Below, in pieces: positions 1 to 11,973 of a DNA stretch of 64,000 nucleotides (position 1 is its first letter; each line of letters starts with the position of its first letter). A model generated the notes under the pieces. It worked only from the letters and a program-made list of their open reading frames with translations. It did no database searches and had not been told where the DNA came from. The stretch is taken from contig JNVV01000001.1 in the NCBI GenBank assembly GCA_000733355.1, positions 62,001 through 126,000 on the forward strand, read 5' to 3'. Position numbers and translations under genes: made by a program. This stretch comes from Falciphora oryzae. Lineage: Eukaryota > Ascomycota > Sordariomycetes > Magnaporthales > Magnaporthaceae.

Positions 1-3000
1 CAGACCCGACCGCGACACCAACATCAGCCTGCGCCAGCGCAGGCGCGTCGTTGACACCATCGCCCACCATGGCTACGATAGCGCGCTGCTGCTTTGAAGA
101 TGCAGGGCCGGCTGTCATCTGCAGACGCTTGATCTGCTCCGCCTTTTGCGCGGGGAGTACCTCAGCCAGAACGTTGTCGGCGTCGATGCCCACACGCGCT
201 CCCACAGCGCGCGCCGTGGCCAGGTTGTCACCCGAAAGCATGTACACCTGCAGGCCGCGTTGGCGCAGTGCGGCCACGACGGCGCGCGCCTCAGGCCGGA
301 CTGGGTCGGACATGGCGAAGGCGGCGCTGATGGAGAATGGGGTACTGTTGTTATCCCTCTTTTTATCGTCCTCAGGCGCCTGGGAATGCGGCCGGGAGGC
401 GACGAGGGCGACCGACTTGGCCCCCTCGGTCCACGCAGTGATGATCTCATCCAGTCCCGCGGGTGCCGGAGCGGAAAATTGCTCCATGAGTGCCATGTTG
501 CCCACGATGATTTCAAAAGCGGGGGAGCCGTCGCTGGGCGCGTATGTTCCTTTCATGCCCTTTCCAGGAATCTCCTGCACGTCCTCGATGCTTCCGCCGG
601 TCGGGGGAGCCTGCTCCGCGCAGAAAGAAACTAGCGCCTTGGCGACCGTGTGGCTGCTGTTCTCCTCGATGGCTTTGAGCGCCGCGAAGAGCGCCTGTTT
701 CTGATGCTTCTCATCGTCCTCAGGGATGAAAAACTCCGAGTCGGTGATCTTAGGCTCGCCGCCCATAGTCAACGTCCCGGTCTTGTCGAAGACAACGCAA
801 CTCGTTCGACTAGCCGTCTCGAATGCGAGGCCGCCGCCCTTGGCCAGGATACCGTGCCGCGCAGCCAAACCGCCGCCAACAAAGATGGCCGTGGGCGCAG
901 CTAGGGCGATGCCACAGGGGCAGGCAACTACAAAGACGGAGATTGCGAACTGCAGCGAAAAGGCAACCCAGCCACCTGACGTCACATCGAGGAAGTGTCC
1001 CTCAATGGATCCAGTCAAGCCCAGCGCCAGCCAGACTATCCAGGTGAGGATCGCAATGAGGGTGACGCAGGGCACAAAGTATGTGGTGAGCAGGTCTGCA
1101 AATTGCTCGAGCGGGGCGCGCCGAGCCTGGCCCTCGCGTACGACGCGAACGATCTGGTCCAGCATAGAACGGCCCGAGGCGCCAGTCACTCGGGCCAAGA
1201 CGGGCCCGTCCTTGTTGACGGTGCCCGCATAGACGGCGTCGCCGGGAGACTTGTGAATGGGCCGCGACTCGCCTGTCAGGCTGGATTCGTCGAAGCTCGA
1301 CGTGCCCTGCACCACGAAGCCGTCAGCCGGTGGCGAGCTGCCGTGCGGGATCCTGACGATATCGCCCAGATCTAGGAGGTCCGTCTTGACTACCGTGTCC
1401 GCGGTGACGGTGACGGCAGCGGTATCGCGCTTTTCGTCATCCTGGCCACTCGTATCCGTGGTAGTGGTGGTGGCATGCAACTGCTGCGGCGAGACGAGGA
1501 TGGCGGTGCTAGGGCGCAGCTTGCCGAGCGCCTCGACCGCGCTCCCCGTCTTAGACTTGCTGTAGGACTCGATGAGACGGCCGAGCAGTAGGAAAAAGGC
1601 TAGGAAGACAACGGCGTCAAAGTAAAAGTTGGAATCGCTGATGGTCCTGGGCTGGTAGACGGCGGCAGCGATGAGCTGGCTCGTCGAGCTAACGTAGGCG
1701 ATGGTGGTACCTAGCGACATGAGTGTGTTCATGCTACCGAAGCGATAGAAGCGCTGTAGGATGGGAGTGCGTGACCCACGCCGCCAAAGGGCCCAGATCT
1801 CCTTGAAGGCTCGGACGTGGAAGACGTCGGCGGCGAAGAAGTAGACGGGTGTCGCCATGATAAAGAGGGCCATCTGCAGGCGACTGATACCCGAGGTCCA
1901 GGGCAACATGAGGTGGTGCTTGTCGCGGTTGCCGTCTGGGATGAGAGACATGTAGACTATGCCGAGGACAAAGGTCGGCACGCAAACTATGCCGGTAAAG
2001 ATGACCCTGTATAGGATCTGCCGCTGGTGCCGGCGCTGGATCTCTTTGGAGCGTTCCTCGAGCGTAGGAGGGTGATGAATGGACGCGCCAAAAGCCGGGT
2101 CGCTTGCCTCGATGGCCGCTAGGATTGTGCGAATGGTGAACTCGGGCGCCCGTGGGACGTAAGTCACTCTCAGGATCGGGTACTGCCTTGTGGGCTCCTT
2201 GTCGATAATGAGTGAGTATTGCCTGGCGAATGAGGCGAGGCTTCGCGTGACTCGGCCGGGACAGTGCTCGCAGTACATGCCCTCTATGGCAATCTCGACG
2301 GTGCGCTCCTGTTGTGCGGCATCCTCGCTCTCCTGGATAGCGACGACCGAGTCGACCGCGGCGTCGTAACCGAGGCTCTCGATCGCCTCGACGATCTGCT
2401 CCGTCTTGTCCTTGTCCAGGAAGTCGATGGTGGCGCTATTGGTCAACAGGTTGACGGCGATGTTCGAGATCCAATCCCGCTGGCTGAGGTCTTTGGTGAT
2501 GGTGTTGGAGCATGCAGCACAGGTCATGCCGCCGATGGCCAAGGTCGCCCTCCATATCGGAGCGTCCTCGGCGTCCGTCGTGACGAACGACTTGGTAGAC
2601 ATGCCTATGGGATGCTTTGGTGAAGACGAGAGCCCTTCGTGCTTGTTAATGGTTTGGAACTTGGCAGCAGGATGCGGTGATGCCACGATAGGGTCAATAG
2701 CGGTGTCGCCTGCCGACTCCAGACCTGCTGCTGAGCTCGTGCTCTTCTTGCGACACTCCTCGCAGTTCTTCAGGTGTGCGTCCTGTTGATCAGGGGAAGA
2801 CCTTGAGCCGAAGACTGGAGACCTAAGCCAGCCTGACGACGAGAGGGCAGGCTGCTTCCCTTTATCTCTTGCACGATCGGCCGCACCATCACCGCCGGTG
2901 CCAGGCGAGGAGGCGGATGTGGCGGCAGCGTAGGTGCCAGGAACCTCGTACTCTCCGACGGTGGATGTGATACCACACACCCTGAAGCCGGCCTGCTCAA

Positions 3001-3220
3001 GCTCGGCGGCCATGGTTGCGATGGGGGCGTCTGGGTCGTGTTCCACAGTCACGACGGTGGTCACGATGTTGGGCGATACCCATTTTATCTGGCCTCTGCA
3101 CGACGCGTGCAAGACACTCTTTATGGCGGAGACGCAGGTGGGACAGTGCAGGTTGCCCAGGAGGAAACTAGTCACGGCGGGGTCTGTCGAGCGACAGGCA
3201 GCTGTGTGAGACGGAGCCAT
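1..3220 (-). CDS. Copper-type P1B ATPase (heavy-metal pump), 3' end outside window
   Basis: An open frame of 1073 codons runs from the ATG at 3220-3218 to the left edge without a stop or obvious intron. Three N-terminal metal-binding CxxC sites are visible: LHCPTC (C26, C29), MTCAAC (C234, C237) and MYCEHC (C317, C320). The P-type core follows in order: the actuator TGES (residues 649-652), the CPC ion-binding motif in a membrane helix (767-769), the phosphorylated DKTGT (D812) and GDGVND (around 1053-1058). CPC plus several HMA domains is the signature of Cu(I)-exporting P1B ATPases of the CCC2/CrpA type, which pump copper across the plasma or Golgi membrane. The nucleotide-site SEHP motif reads SSHT here (H857, T858). 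Between HMA1 and HMA2 lies a long polar linker. The last helices and stop lie beyond base 1. Exporter rather than Golgi loader is not decidable here. Confidence 0.95.
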   Translation of the reverse strand, partial: MAPSHTAACRSTDPAVTSFLLGNLHCPTCVSAIKSVLHASCRGQIKWVSPNIVTTVVTVEHDPDAPIATMAAELEQAGFRVCGITSTVGEYEVPGTYAAATSASSPGTGGDGAADRARDKGKQPALSSSGWLRSPVFGSRSSPDQQDAHLKNCEECRKKSTSSAAGLESAGDTAIDPIVASPHPAAKFQTINKHEGLSSSPKHPIGMSTKSFVTTDAEDAPIWRATLAIGGMTCAACSNTITKDLSQRDWISNIAVNLLTNSATIDFLDKDKTEQIVEAIESLGYDAAVDSVVAIQESEDAAQQERTVEIAIEGMYCEHCPGRVTRSLASFARQYSLIIDKEPTRQYPILRVTYVPRAPEFTIRTILAAIEASDPAFGASIHHPPTLEERSKEIQRRHQRQILYRVIFTGIVCVPTFVLGIVYMSLIPDGNRDKHHLMLPWTSGISRLQMALFIMATPVYFFAADVFHVRAFKEIWALWRRGSRTPILQRFYRFGSMNTLMSLGTTIAYVSSTSQLIAAAVYQPRTISDSNFYFDAVVFLAFFLLLGRLIESYSKSKTGSAVEALGKLRPSTAILVSPQQLHATTTTTDTSGQDDEKRDTAAVTVTADTVVKTDLLDLGDIVRIPHGSSPPADGFVVQGTSSFDESSLTGESRPIHKSPGDAVYAGTVNKDGPVLARVTGASGRSMLDQIVRVVREGQARRAPLEQFADLLTTYFVPCVTLIAILTWIVWLALGLTGSIEGHFLDVTSGGWVAFSLQFAISVFVVACPCGIALAAPTAIFVGGGLAARHGILAKGGGLAFETASRTSCVVFDKTGTLTMGGEPKITDSEFFIPEDDEKHQKQALFAALKAIEENSSHTVAKALVSFCAEQAPPTGGSIEDVQEIPGKGMKGTYAPSDGSPAFEIIVGNMALMEQFSAPAPAGLDEIITAWTEGAKSVALVASRPHSQAPEDDKKRDNNSTPFSISAAFAMSDPVRPEARAVVAALRQRGLQVYMLSGDNLATARAVGARVGIDADNVLAEVLPAQKAEQIKRLQMTAGPASSKQQRAIVAMVGDGVNDAPALAQADVGVAVGS

Positions 3221-6200
3221 GGCGGCGGCGCTCTCTGGGAGTGTGCCGTGCTGCCGGCACGCCCAGCTGGGTGTACGGTTTCTGGCGTGTGGTCTGAGCC
3301 GCTCCGGTTAAGTCGCGGAGCTAGGAGGTCGATCGGTTCTTTCGGGAAGCTATTCCCGGGATTGTTCCCGCTGTCTGATACAGAGGCTGAGAGTCGAGTG
3401 ACTGGTGCTCTGGCCTCTGAGTCGCTGTCTCTCGTGCGCTGCCCGGCTCTCTCCAGGTATGTGGTAATCGATATTGGCGCGGGTTATTAAACCGAGCCCA
3501 GATTAGGAAATGCGGACCGGGGGTGTCAGGCGTGCTCGGTTGCCGGCTGATATCGAGGTGAGGCCCGAGTTGGGTAGCCTGTCGCAGCAGCAGAAAGTGG
3601 CTCCGGGGGACGGGACGGCAGACGGCAGTGGTTCGTGGGGAATCTTGGCACTCAAAAGACGGGTCTCCATAAAGGTTTGCTTTTGCCACCTGCGAGGGTC
3701 CTGCCGGACTTGCTCGTCTTGGGTGGGCAGAAGCGAGGGCGTACGGCGCCGGGAAGGCAGGAGCGTGGCCTGCCTCCTAAAACAAGCAAACCCAACCGGC
3801 GCGCAAACTTGCAGGGAAACGGTTGCGCTCAGGACACCCAAGGGAGAATGCCCAAAGGAGAACACGTCGTGCCCAGAGGACCAGTCGGCAGAAGGGAATG
3901 GGAGTTCAATGTAGAACAGGTGCGACGGTAACAGAAAGTAAAGTGAATCACTCGACCTTGCTCCGGGTAGGGTCTCGCAACATTCTACCTAGCAGGAGGA
4001 TGATGGAAATGGAAGTGAAGAGGAAGGAGCCATCCACTGGGACGACAGACTCATCGAGCTGGCCAGCCTGCTTTTTATTCATCACGTAGATTTCCTGGAG
4101 CGAGATTGAATGGCCCCGAGCGGAGGACAGCCAGGCAGCCCTGCCCTCCGCCCGGGACCAAAGATTCTGCATGTTGCTTTGGCCTACCTCACGCTTCCAT
4201 CAGCGATAGACGGAGGCGTTGCAGGTGCGATTAATCATGAGGCTGTCGTTCACGCACAAGTCGCGCAGGACCCATCAGCCCGCACATCGGTGACTGATAG
4301 CGCCGTTTGGCTGCATGGATCCCTGCTGTGACAGCCACTAGGAGCAGCCGGCGGCCCCGGACCGGGCGGGGCACTGGCCAAGGGGCAGAGCCGACCGGCG
4401 TCCGGTGACCGCTTCGTTCCGTCAACCCCATTGCCCCAGTGGATGATGGGGTTCCGAGTGAGATACGCGGCGTCTGAAGGTCTATCTACCAGCCAAGAAG
4501 ATAATGACTGCCGCCCGTGGCGATAGCAGGGATGGCATTGGCAAGTGGCAAGCACCAGACGCAGGCAGAAATTTCGCTTGGTGGCGGCTCGGTATGTCGC
4601 ATTGGAGATTGGGTGTTTACTCCACGCCGCACCACGCGAAAAGTCGGCAACACACCAGGCACAGCTTGAGAAGATGCCACGTCGATGAACGGCAGAATCC
4701 AACTGTCCATCCAGGGTATGATGTGGTAGTTTTTGCGACTGTCGCTTCGTTCCGGCGTCGCATCATAGCTGCAGTACCCTGCGTCCGATCTCCAGCCAGC
4801 CTGGGCAGTCGCAAATATCCCGCCCTGCTCCAAGGAAACAAGGCTTGCTCGCTTCGCACGACGCTTATTGTGCACCCATTCACTTGGTGAACTGACGTAC
4901 GTATGGCTGTCTCCCGCAGACGGGTGTTGGGCAGGAGGCGCCAGCTAAGTGAGTGTTTGCTCTTGCGTACCTCGTCCCTAAAACTGCTGCTGCCTGTCCT
5001 GTGTGCTCTGTGGTCAGCCAAGTGCCCAAGTGACAGACGGTGTCCAGCGCAGCCCCGGTGGAACCAGCCGAGCCTTGGGCCTGGCCGGTATACGGCGTCG
5101 CCGTCACTCTCACAAGGAGCAGCCGGCGCCCACGCGGGGACCATGCAACAGAGTGTCAAGCCTCCCACGGGGCTCGCCAGCACGACATCCATCGGTGGCC
5201 TCTGTTTGGAGCAGCCATCGTGTCAGCCATCTGCCATCCAGGGACAGACAGCCCCAGTTCGCCTTCGTTGTAGCATCTCGACTAGCGAACCGCCACGATC
5301 CGCCACCAAAACGTGGTGTTCCATGCCAGGCTCCAATGACAGGCCATCAACGCCATCGCATCTCGCCTCTCATAACGGCCTGGCAAGCCATGGATCAAGC
5401 CATGAAAGCCACCACCAGCCGTCGTCGGTTAACAGGCGCAGCCGAGGCGACGCCTCATTCCCGGGGACCTCACCCCTCCTTCACGCCAAACCAACAAACG
5501 ATAGCGAGAAGGGGGACACGCCGTTGGGAGGCGTCCATTAGTTCGTACCGGTCGTGCCCGCACCCGAACCACAGTCTCGCGTCTGCTCTGGGCGACTTTC
5601 CGGCTTCGGCCCTTTCTCTGATTTCCGTCTCCGACCGGGGGCGGCGAGGCGAAATGCCCCCGTCCGCGGGAACTGTGCAGTCGGGCGGGACGAGGTTGAC
5701 TCAAAAGGCTCAGTGCATTAAAAACACGGGCTCATAGGCGGCAACCGGAATACCGCCTGAACACCCCTTGGCCCAGAAGGAGGACGGCCCCCGAGACAGG
5801 GAACGGGAGGCCATTGAGACGTCAAGTGTCCCTCCAACATGATCGCCATGTCAAGTCCAGGTTCCTGCATAATCGGGGCTGCCACCTGCCACCGGTGTGC
5901 CTGGGCAATTGAGACATGCAGCGGCGCTTGTGTCGCCCCGGGTTCAGTCGTCGCCATGGAGAGGCAAACAAACTCGCGCGATCGAGCCAGAGACCCGGAA
6001 ACAGGATTGTTAAACATGAGAAGGACAGTCCTGAGATGGGGCACTGAGACGAGCATTCCCGAGATTCTGCCCTTCAAGCTTGATCCACAAGAGCCCATAT
6101 GCCCGGGCCCGATGTTGAGCATGCAAGTGCTGTGGATTGTGGCCACGCCCACCACTAAGGCCGGACTTCACGGCCGAGACAGACGCTCGGTCCACATTTC

Positions 6201-6999
6201 ACTTCTCACCCCCTCGGCCGAGTGACGGGAGTTGAGAAACGCGATCTCCATGCGGCCCGATCGACCGTCCAGGCGGGCGGGAGGGCGGTTTGCCGTTGCC
6301 ACTCGGCTAGGACGCGAGCCAAGATGTTCCTACCCTCGTATACGGGCTATTATTCCAACAGACGCACTGTGTTTGTCCCCTAAAAAGACACAAACGGGTC
6401 GGTAAGGATCTGGGCAAGACTCCCGCTCGTGTTGGGCACGGCCGTGAATTACCTCCCTCTCTGGATCCAAGAGTCTGGTCAAGGTAACCTAGATGCAACA
6501 TAAACTGGCCAGGGCAGGATAGAGGAACCAAGACATATAACAAAAAGGGAACACATTGCCCGGGGGGGTAGTCTCCATCGGCCGGAACCAAGGGTTAGGG
6601 TGCGGAAATCCAGGGCAGCGTCGCACAAGCTGTCTGAGGTAGCTAGAGGTCCCGGCCAGTATTCCGTCGAGGACTTCAGACCGTGTTTGTTGTCACCGGG
6701 AGATGATTCTTTGGGTCGGTAGGTTGTACAGAATGCGCAATCGAAGAATTGAGTTCTGGCACTGGTGTCAGGACCGGTCTCAATGGCAGCAGCACCTCTT
6801 TCAACGTGGAGACGGAAAATTAAACACCATAGAATTCACGAGAACGGTCATATGCCAGATCTCGTGATGCGAGGATGGTTTACCCGTGCGAGAGGGAGGA
6901 GGAGAAAAAAACGACAAAAACATACAACACCGAGGATTCCACAGTGGTCACCCACCTGAGTACTAGTTCGGCCCTCATATGTTTTGGTACTTGGGGCAA
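3221..6999. other. Region without recognisable gene
   Basis: The first few hundred bases should hold the promoter of the minus-strand copper ATPase. The rest has many short overlapping frames on both strands, none with a recognisable domain, and I see no transposon ends, tRNA or strong repeat. Composition is GC-rich and not RIP-like. Confidence 0.4.
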
Positions 7000-8619
7000 T
7001 TTTGAGAAATTGGGATCCAGAACGTCCGGAAACGGAGGTTTTGGCCTCCAAAAACGGACGCCTCTGCTCCCTTTTGCTTCCGGCCAAGCGTTCCCCTACC
7101 GTCCGAAAACGGTGCGTTGGTGCGGAGCGGCTACCGCATGGCCATGGGCTTCGACCTTGTGTAACCAGGCCCGACCTCGAGAGCTGGCCGAGGCAGCTCT
7201 GGCGCGGGGTCGACCCTGGCGCCGACGACCGCTCGCTTTCGCTCTGCCCGGCCCATTACGAGCCACCCGCCGTCGACCGCCGTCCCCGCAGCGCCTGGCT
7301 GAAGGACGTCGTAAAGGGCAGGTTTCATGGCCGCAGCAGGTTCAGCGCCGGCCCTGTCCCCCGTACGGTGCACGGCACGTTCCCCGATTATTACCACAAC
7401 CTGACCTGGCGCTTCGCCTACCTGCCGCGCAGGTACCATAAGCCTCTCGCTTTCGCCTGGTGGACGAAAAAGTCCTACGAAATCGCCGATACGAGCTAGC
7501 CGTGAGGCAGGAATCCTGGCGCCGACCAGCGGTTCCGCCACGCCATAATCAACCGCGTCCGCAGACCCTACCGCCGGCCGCGCAAAGTCGAGCACTACTC
7601 GAGCTACCGCACCTTCGGCCCCGCACACAGCGCGCGCTCAAAACGGGGACCCAGCGGCGGGGACGGGAGCGGCGAGCTGTTCGCGTGCGCTCGCGGGCAA
7701 AGCGCCGCGCGAGCAATTTCCAACCCCGAGTCCGAATGTCAACAACCGAGTTCGCGCTTCACTCTGCGTGCCAAATGAACAGCCTCCCCAATCCGCTACC
7801 TCCGACGGAGGCAAACCTCGCTAAACAGCAGAATCTTCCCGAGTGGAGATTGGACAAGGCAAAACGGGAGGCGCACTCTTTTTTTTTTTTATCTCGCATC
7901 CACGTCGTTACGCCCGCTCGCGCACCTGCAAGATGCCGGATCCGCGACGCCGAAAGTGTCTATATTACTGGCACTGGCGAGGTCGGCTATCGGGGCAGTC
8001 AAATGCCCAAACCCGACCAAAGGACCCTGCCTTCTGGGAGCGTCGGCTGTCCAAATTCCAGAGCGAATACCAACCCATCATCAGTTTCGAAACATCCAAA
8101 AGCACAGTCGTGGGCCGCCTGATGCCTATTTATCGAGTTGGACGTGAAGGACGCGGGTTTGAGAAAGATTAATGGAAGAAGACCGAGTGGAAAGCCTGCA
8201 AATAAAAAAATACACGATAAAATCATACAGGAGACAAGTAAGCTAGGCCTCGCTAAGGCAATAGAAATTCCGGTGCATGAAGACCGCTGCGGCGCCAAAT
8301 AACGACGGAAAATGGAATGTGGGGGTAGGGGCAATCTAGCCTAGGAAAACCCAGCAGTCTTGCGAGTCCTCGGCACGGCTCCGTCCGGATCGACGCCGAC
8401 TCGGGCCTCTTACGCTGACCGGAGCCGCGGCGGGAGGATGGTGATGGACGAAAATGGTGGCAGCTCGACGTGCTTCCTCGTTTGGATCGGCGCCGGCCCG
8501 GCCCACTGCGCCGCTGGGTCGACCTGCTGCTCCCTGGAAGCCTGCTGAAGTTGGAGCTGAGCTTACAGGGCGGTCCGCCGCGGAGGGCTTGTGGAAGGAC
8601 GTGAGACGGAGGTGCGAGG
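7000..8619. other. Region with short frames of doubtful coding value
   Basis: A plus-strand frame at 6984-7499 and another at 7460-8122 overlap and have Arg/Pro-rich translations typical of GC-rich noncoding DNA. A T-run lies near 7879-7890. I recognise no domain, so no gene is called. Confidence 0.3.
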
Positions 8620-9898
8620 CTACGGGCGTTGCTTCTGTTTCTGCGCTTGTTCTGTCTGTTGCGGGGACGGCAGCGAATATCTCGGCGAGACCCCCGGTAT
8701 CCCGCAGGTGAGCTCGTGGAAGGGCGGGAGCTCGTCGCCGTTCGGGCGGCGATTAATCTTCACCATCTCGCAGCCCTGAATCAGCCTCCTCTCGGTATAT
8801 ATCTTGACACACTCGGCCCGCTGGCACCCGACGATGCAGCAGAGGTGACCCGAATAGTCCTCGACGTGGCACTGGCCCATCTCCCGAACGGGAATGGACC
8901 TAGACCCGCCGTGAATGGTGGCCGGACCCGACCTGATCTGGCAAGTGGTTTGCATGGCGCCACGCCCGTAGTTGTCGCTCACGAAGGTGGTGCGGAGGGC
9001 AGGCTCCGGTTCGATGAAGTACTCGGAGTTGAGAGAGTAAGCCGTCAGTGAGAACTTGAACGACATGGTGTTGAGGAGCTGCTGGGCGTGCTCCTAACGG
9101 CACAGCCAGGCGCCGGATCTAGGATTGACGTTGGAATGCTGGCCGACCCCGCCGATACTCGCCGGGATGACCGCATCGCCGGCAGGACCCTTGCCGATCT
9201 CGTGATTGCCATCGGGGATGGTAGCACCGCCACAGATGGTAGGACTGTCAGAGATGGTCGCGTCGTCATCAGCGAGTGTCACCGTATCGCTACTGTCTGC
9301 CCCCGGTGATGCGCTGTTGGCAGTGCCCTCAAGGGTTCGTCTCCGTTGGTTTTCGCTGCGCCTTTGCAGATTTCCATCACCCCCTCCGCCCAAGCCCGAA
9401 GCATCGCCTCTTGTCGAAGCCCCATTGCGTCGCCGGGTGCTTGGTGCTCCTGCGAGACAGTGGTCGATGCGGTGCCGGAGGTGTTGACCGTGCGATTCGC
9501 CGGGTCCTGGAATAGGTACGACTCGTCATCTCCTCGAGGAGCAGGTCCTTCTATGGATGGTATGACATCGGCGGCGTCGGCCTCGGGTGTTGACGATATC
9601 ATGGCAGGCGCAGACGGCAGCCCCACTTGGCGGGCGGCAACTGCCGCGAAACGGTTCCTGCCATGGTGAAGAAAGGTCTGACGAGTCTGCCCGCCATGCA
9701 TTGCCACAATCCAGGAATGTGATTCCCTTGGGAGCTTGGGATTCCTGTCGGAGCGCCTGTGCTCCCAGCGAGAAACTTGACGACTTCCTCCTTAGAGTAG
9801 GTAAACGGAAAGAACGTATGATCGGTTCGCTGGTCGGGCTCGCCTTTCAGACAGACATTTGTGCCATCCCTTGGGTTCCAGTCTCCTAGGTCAAGCAC
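8620..9898 (-). CDS. Possible multi-exon hypothetical gene
   Basis: Minus-strand frames at 9898-9599, 9707-9279 and 9066-8620 read like ordinary protein rather than shadow sequence. The best piece (9066-8620) is a cysteine-containing stretch with an acidic start, motifs such as GHLCCIVGC, and a Gln/Lys-rich tail. Just upstream of it is a candidate acceptor (CCGTTAG, near 9100) that would join it to an earlier exon reading EHAQQLLNT before MSFKF. Exon borders are not settled and I recognise no family. The Arg/Ser-rich opposite-strand frames are judged to be shadows. Confidence 0.35.
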
Positions 9899-10132
9899 AT
9901 GGGAGTGGTATCGGGCCAGGGAAAAGACAGTTGTTGAAGGGGAGGAGAAGAGAGGATAGAAAGGAGAGGTCGGGTCGAAGAAGCAGAAAGACGATGGAAA
10001 ATTACCGATGCTGCCGGGTATTCAACGGTTCAGCCATACTCCCGGAGAAACGTTGGTGGGGGCCATACCTGACTTTTGGTTTGATGACTGGCCTGAGACC
10101 AGGAAAAGGAAACCAGGCAACAGAAAGGTAAG

Positions 10133-10782
10133 GGCCTGTCCTGGACTAACGGTTTTTTGGTTTTTTGCTAAATTTTTTCTAAAGATTGAAAGCCTTGCAT
10201 TAAAAAGGAAGCATATGAAAAGGATTTGTATTATTTAAAACCGCATCCATAACGTGGTTCACAAGCGAGTGGATCAAACAAGCGAGTGGATCAGTTGAAA
10301 AATACATATTAAATGGCCTTTCTTTTCAATTAAATAACTCGCTTAATTTACAGCTAAATTTAACCAAATTTTAAATATGTATATTCAACCATATAAAGAT
10401 TATAATATGATTTTTCCGCATTTTTATTATTACTGCTTTAGGGTTAGTTGCGCATTTAGCACAGTATATTATACAGTGTTGCAAGCTAACCTTAAAGCAG
10501 TAATAATAAAAATGCGGAAAAATCAAATTATAATCTCTATATAGTTAAATATACATATTTAAAATTTGGTTAAATTTAGCTGTAAATTGAGCGAGTTATT
10601 TAATTGAAAAGAAAGGCTATTTAATATGTATTTTTCAACTGATCCACTCGCTTGTTTGATCCACTCGCTTGTGAACCACGTTATTAATTTGTTTTTGCTA
10701 TCCTGCTTTGGTGTTGATATATTTTAGAAAAAAGTTGAGCAAAAAACCAAAAAACCGAGAAACCGATAGTCTAGGACAGGCC
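10133..10782. mobile_element. MITE with inverted ends, flanked by TAAG duplication
   Basis: The element starts GGCCTGTCCTGGACTA and ends with the near-perfect inverted copy (TAGTCTAGGACAGGCC). Both ends continue into poly-T or poly-A rich arms (ACGGTTTTTTGG and its complement). TAAG stands at 10129-10132 and again at 10783-10786. The interior has no coding capacity and carries a second element (10252-10681). Its termini resemble those of the MITE at 38648-38905. Confidence 0.8.
10252..10681. mobile_element. Foldback MITE with pogo-like ends, nested in another MITE
   Basis: Nearly the whole 430 bp is an inverted repeat around a short centre near 10450-10490. It begins ACGTGGTTCACAAGCG, ends with the inverted copy, and is flanked by TA at 10250-10251 and 10682-10683, as in Tc1/mariner/pogo insertions. 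Just inside each end, ACAAGCGAGTGGATCA occurs twice at 17-bp spacing, which looks like a paired transposase binding site. The arms and centre resemble the element at 51312-51732. Confidence 0.85.
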
Positions 10783-11032
10783 TAAGTTGGCAAGGAAACC
10801 AGGTAACAGAAAAGTAAGTTGGTTTGAAGAGCGGGAAGCCTGCCCTCAAACGCAACAAGGCGATCGTCTAACCACATCGCCGCGGCCAAACAGACGGACA
10901 TGCTGCGATATGTACCCTCAGGCCCTAGGTTTGGTGTCCACTGGGAACGGAGGAGATATGGCTGTAGCCTCACTGGCCTGGCCAGTATCACCATTCTTGC
11001 TGGTGAAATTGCGGGCCGGGAGGCGGCCAGTT
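10783..11032. other. Short intergenic stretch with a duplicated 32-bp unit
   Basis: The 25 bases at 10108-10132 (left of the MITE) recur at 10794-10818 with one C/T and one G/A difference. The MITE therefore sits inside a pre-existing tandem repeat of about 32 bp. Nothing else is recognised. Confidence 0.6.
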
Positions 11033-11649
11033 TTAGGTGACTTCGTGGCGAGGGTCGCGGACGGTTTTCAGCCGCTGGACGAAGTCGATCGTGACGTTGG
11101 GGGCGTCGGCATTCGGATTTTCTCGAAACTGAGGAAACTATACTCGGGGTTCACGTAGAGTACGCCCGCCCGGAAAGGGCCCGGCGGCTTAGGATGGACG
11201 ACCCCGTGGTCGGCGCGGGTGAGCCCGTCATCGGCGCCCGCGTGGACGCATACGCCAACCCCTTGGCCGGCGAAAATGTAATAAAGCCGGACGCGGTATA
11301 ACTCCAGTGCGGCGGCTCTGGACTTGCCGCTCGCGTGCAGGAGTTTCAGTATTAGATTGCGTCCCTTCACCCCCACCATAACCGTGTAATTGATGAAGGA
11401 TCCATCCTCTCCTTGGACTTTCCGAACGAGACTATTAAGGAGGGATCCGTACGCTAGAAAGTTTGAGGTGACAAGCGCCCGGATAATGCGTCGGCCAAAT
11501 TTTGCGTAGCAATTCGAAAGGCAGAAGGAGGAAAGGATGGAAGGTACCCAGGCCAGTCCTCGCAGGCTTGTGCATCGTGTTTCGCAGTGAGGCTGTTCAA
11601 CGACGAGCACGCCCCCACGACCACCACTCATCGCCAGCGCCGTCATCAA
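11033..11649 (-). pseudogene. 2EXR-like protein remnant (C-terminal part)
   Basis: The minus-strand translation carries SRAAALELYRVRL, then LYVNPEYSFLSF, then after a +1 frame change NVTIDFVQRLKTVRDPR and a stop at 11035-11033. The order ESR-AL-YRV, YxNPExDxLxF, DFxxxLKxxxDPR is what I know from fungal 2EXR-domain proteins, a large family without a known biochemical role. The frame change near 11120 and the absence of a convincing N-terminal F-P-LPxELRxxIW box suggest a decayed copy. The assignment rests on remembered family pattern only; a chance ORF is the alternative. Confidence 0.4.
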
Positions 11650-11973
11650 AACTGGATTTCCGGTTGCCGCTGTCGGACCTGGCTATATTTGCAGGTTGTA
11701 AACTGCGGGAGGAAGTGGCGGCCGTTGTCGAAGTTGGAAGGAGGAAAGAAGCATGAAGCAAGAAGCAGCACTTAACGAGCGGGTAAGGCGGGAGTAGTAG
11801 AAATCGAATTTAGTGGCTCCGGCGAGCGACGCTGCGGGCACTTAGTATTGGCGAGGGCGACTCTTGGGGGAACGCGACAGCATAAATCAATAAGGAAATA
11901 AGGAAACCTGCCAGCCGACGCCGCAGCTATACCGCGTGCTAAAAGAAACGAAAGACAGCCGTTGCATCATTCC

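Noticed and set aside
1734..2014. Small ORFs inside the copper pump gene
   Set aside because: They are overlapped by the conserved 1073-codon frame and are its shadows.
3221..6999. Biosynthetic cluster or intron-rich gene
   Set aside because: No run of exons with consistent splice sites or domain motifs could be built.
7131..7628. 165-codon minus-strand frame
   Set aside because: Ala/Arg/Val-rich translation from GC-rich DNA, with overlapping frames on the other strand and no recognisable motif.
10252..10681. CRISPR-like or hairpin array
   Set aside because: The pattern is one large inverted repeat with TA flanks, a MITE, in a eukaryotic genome.
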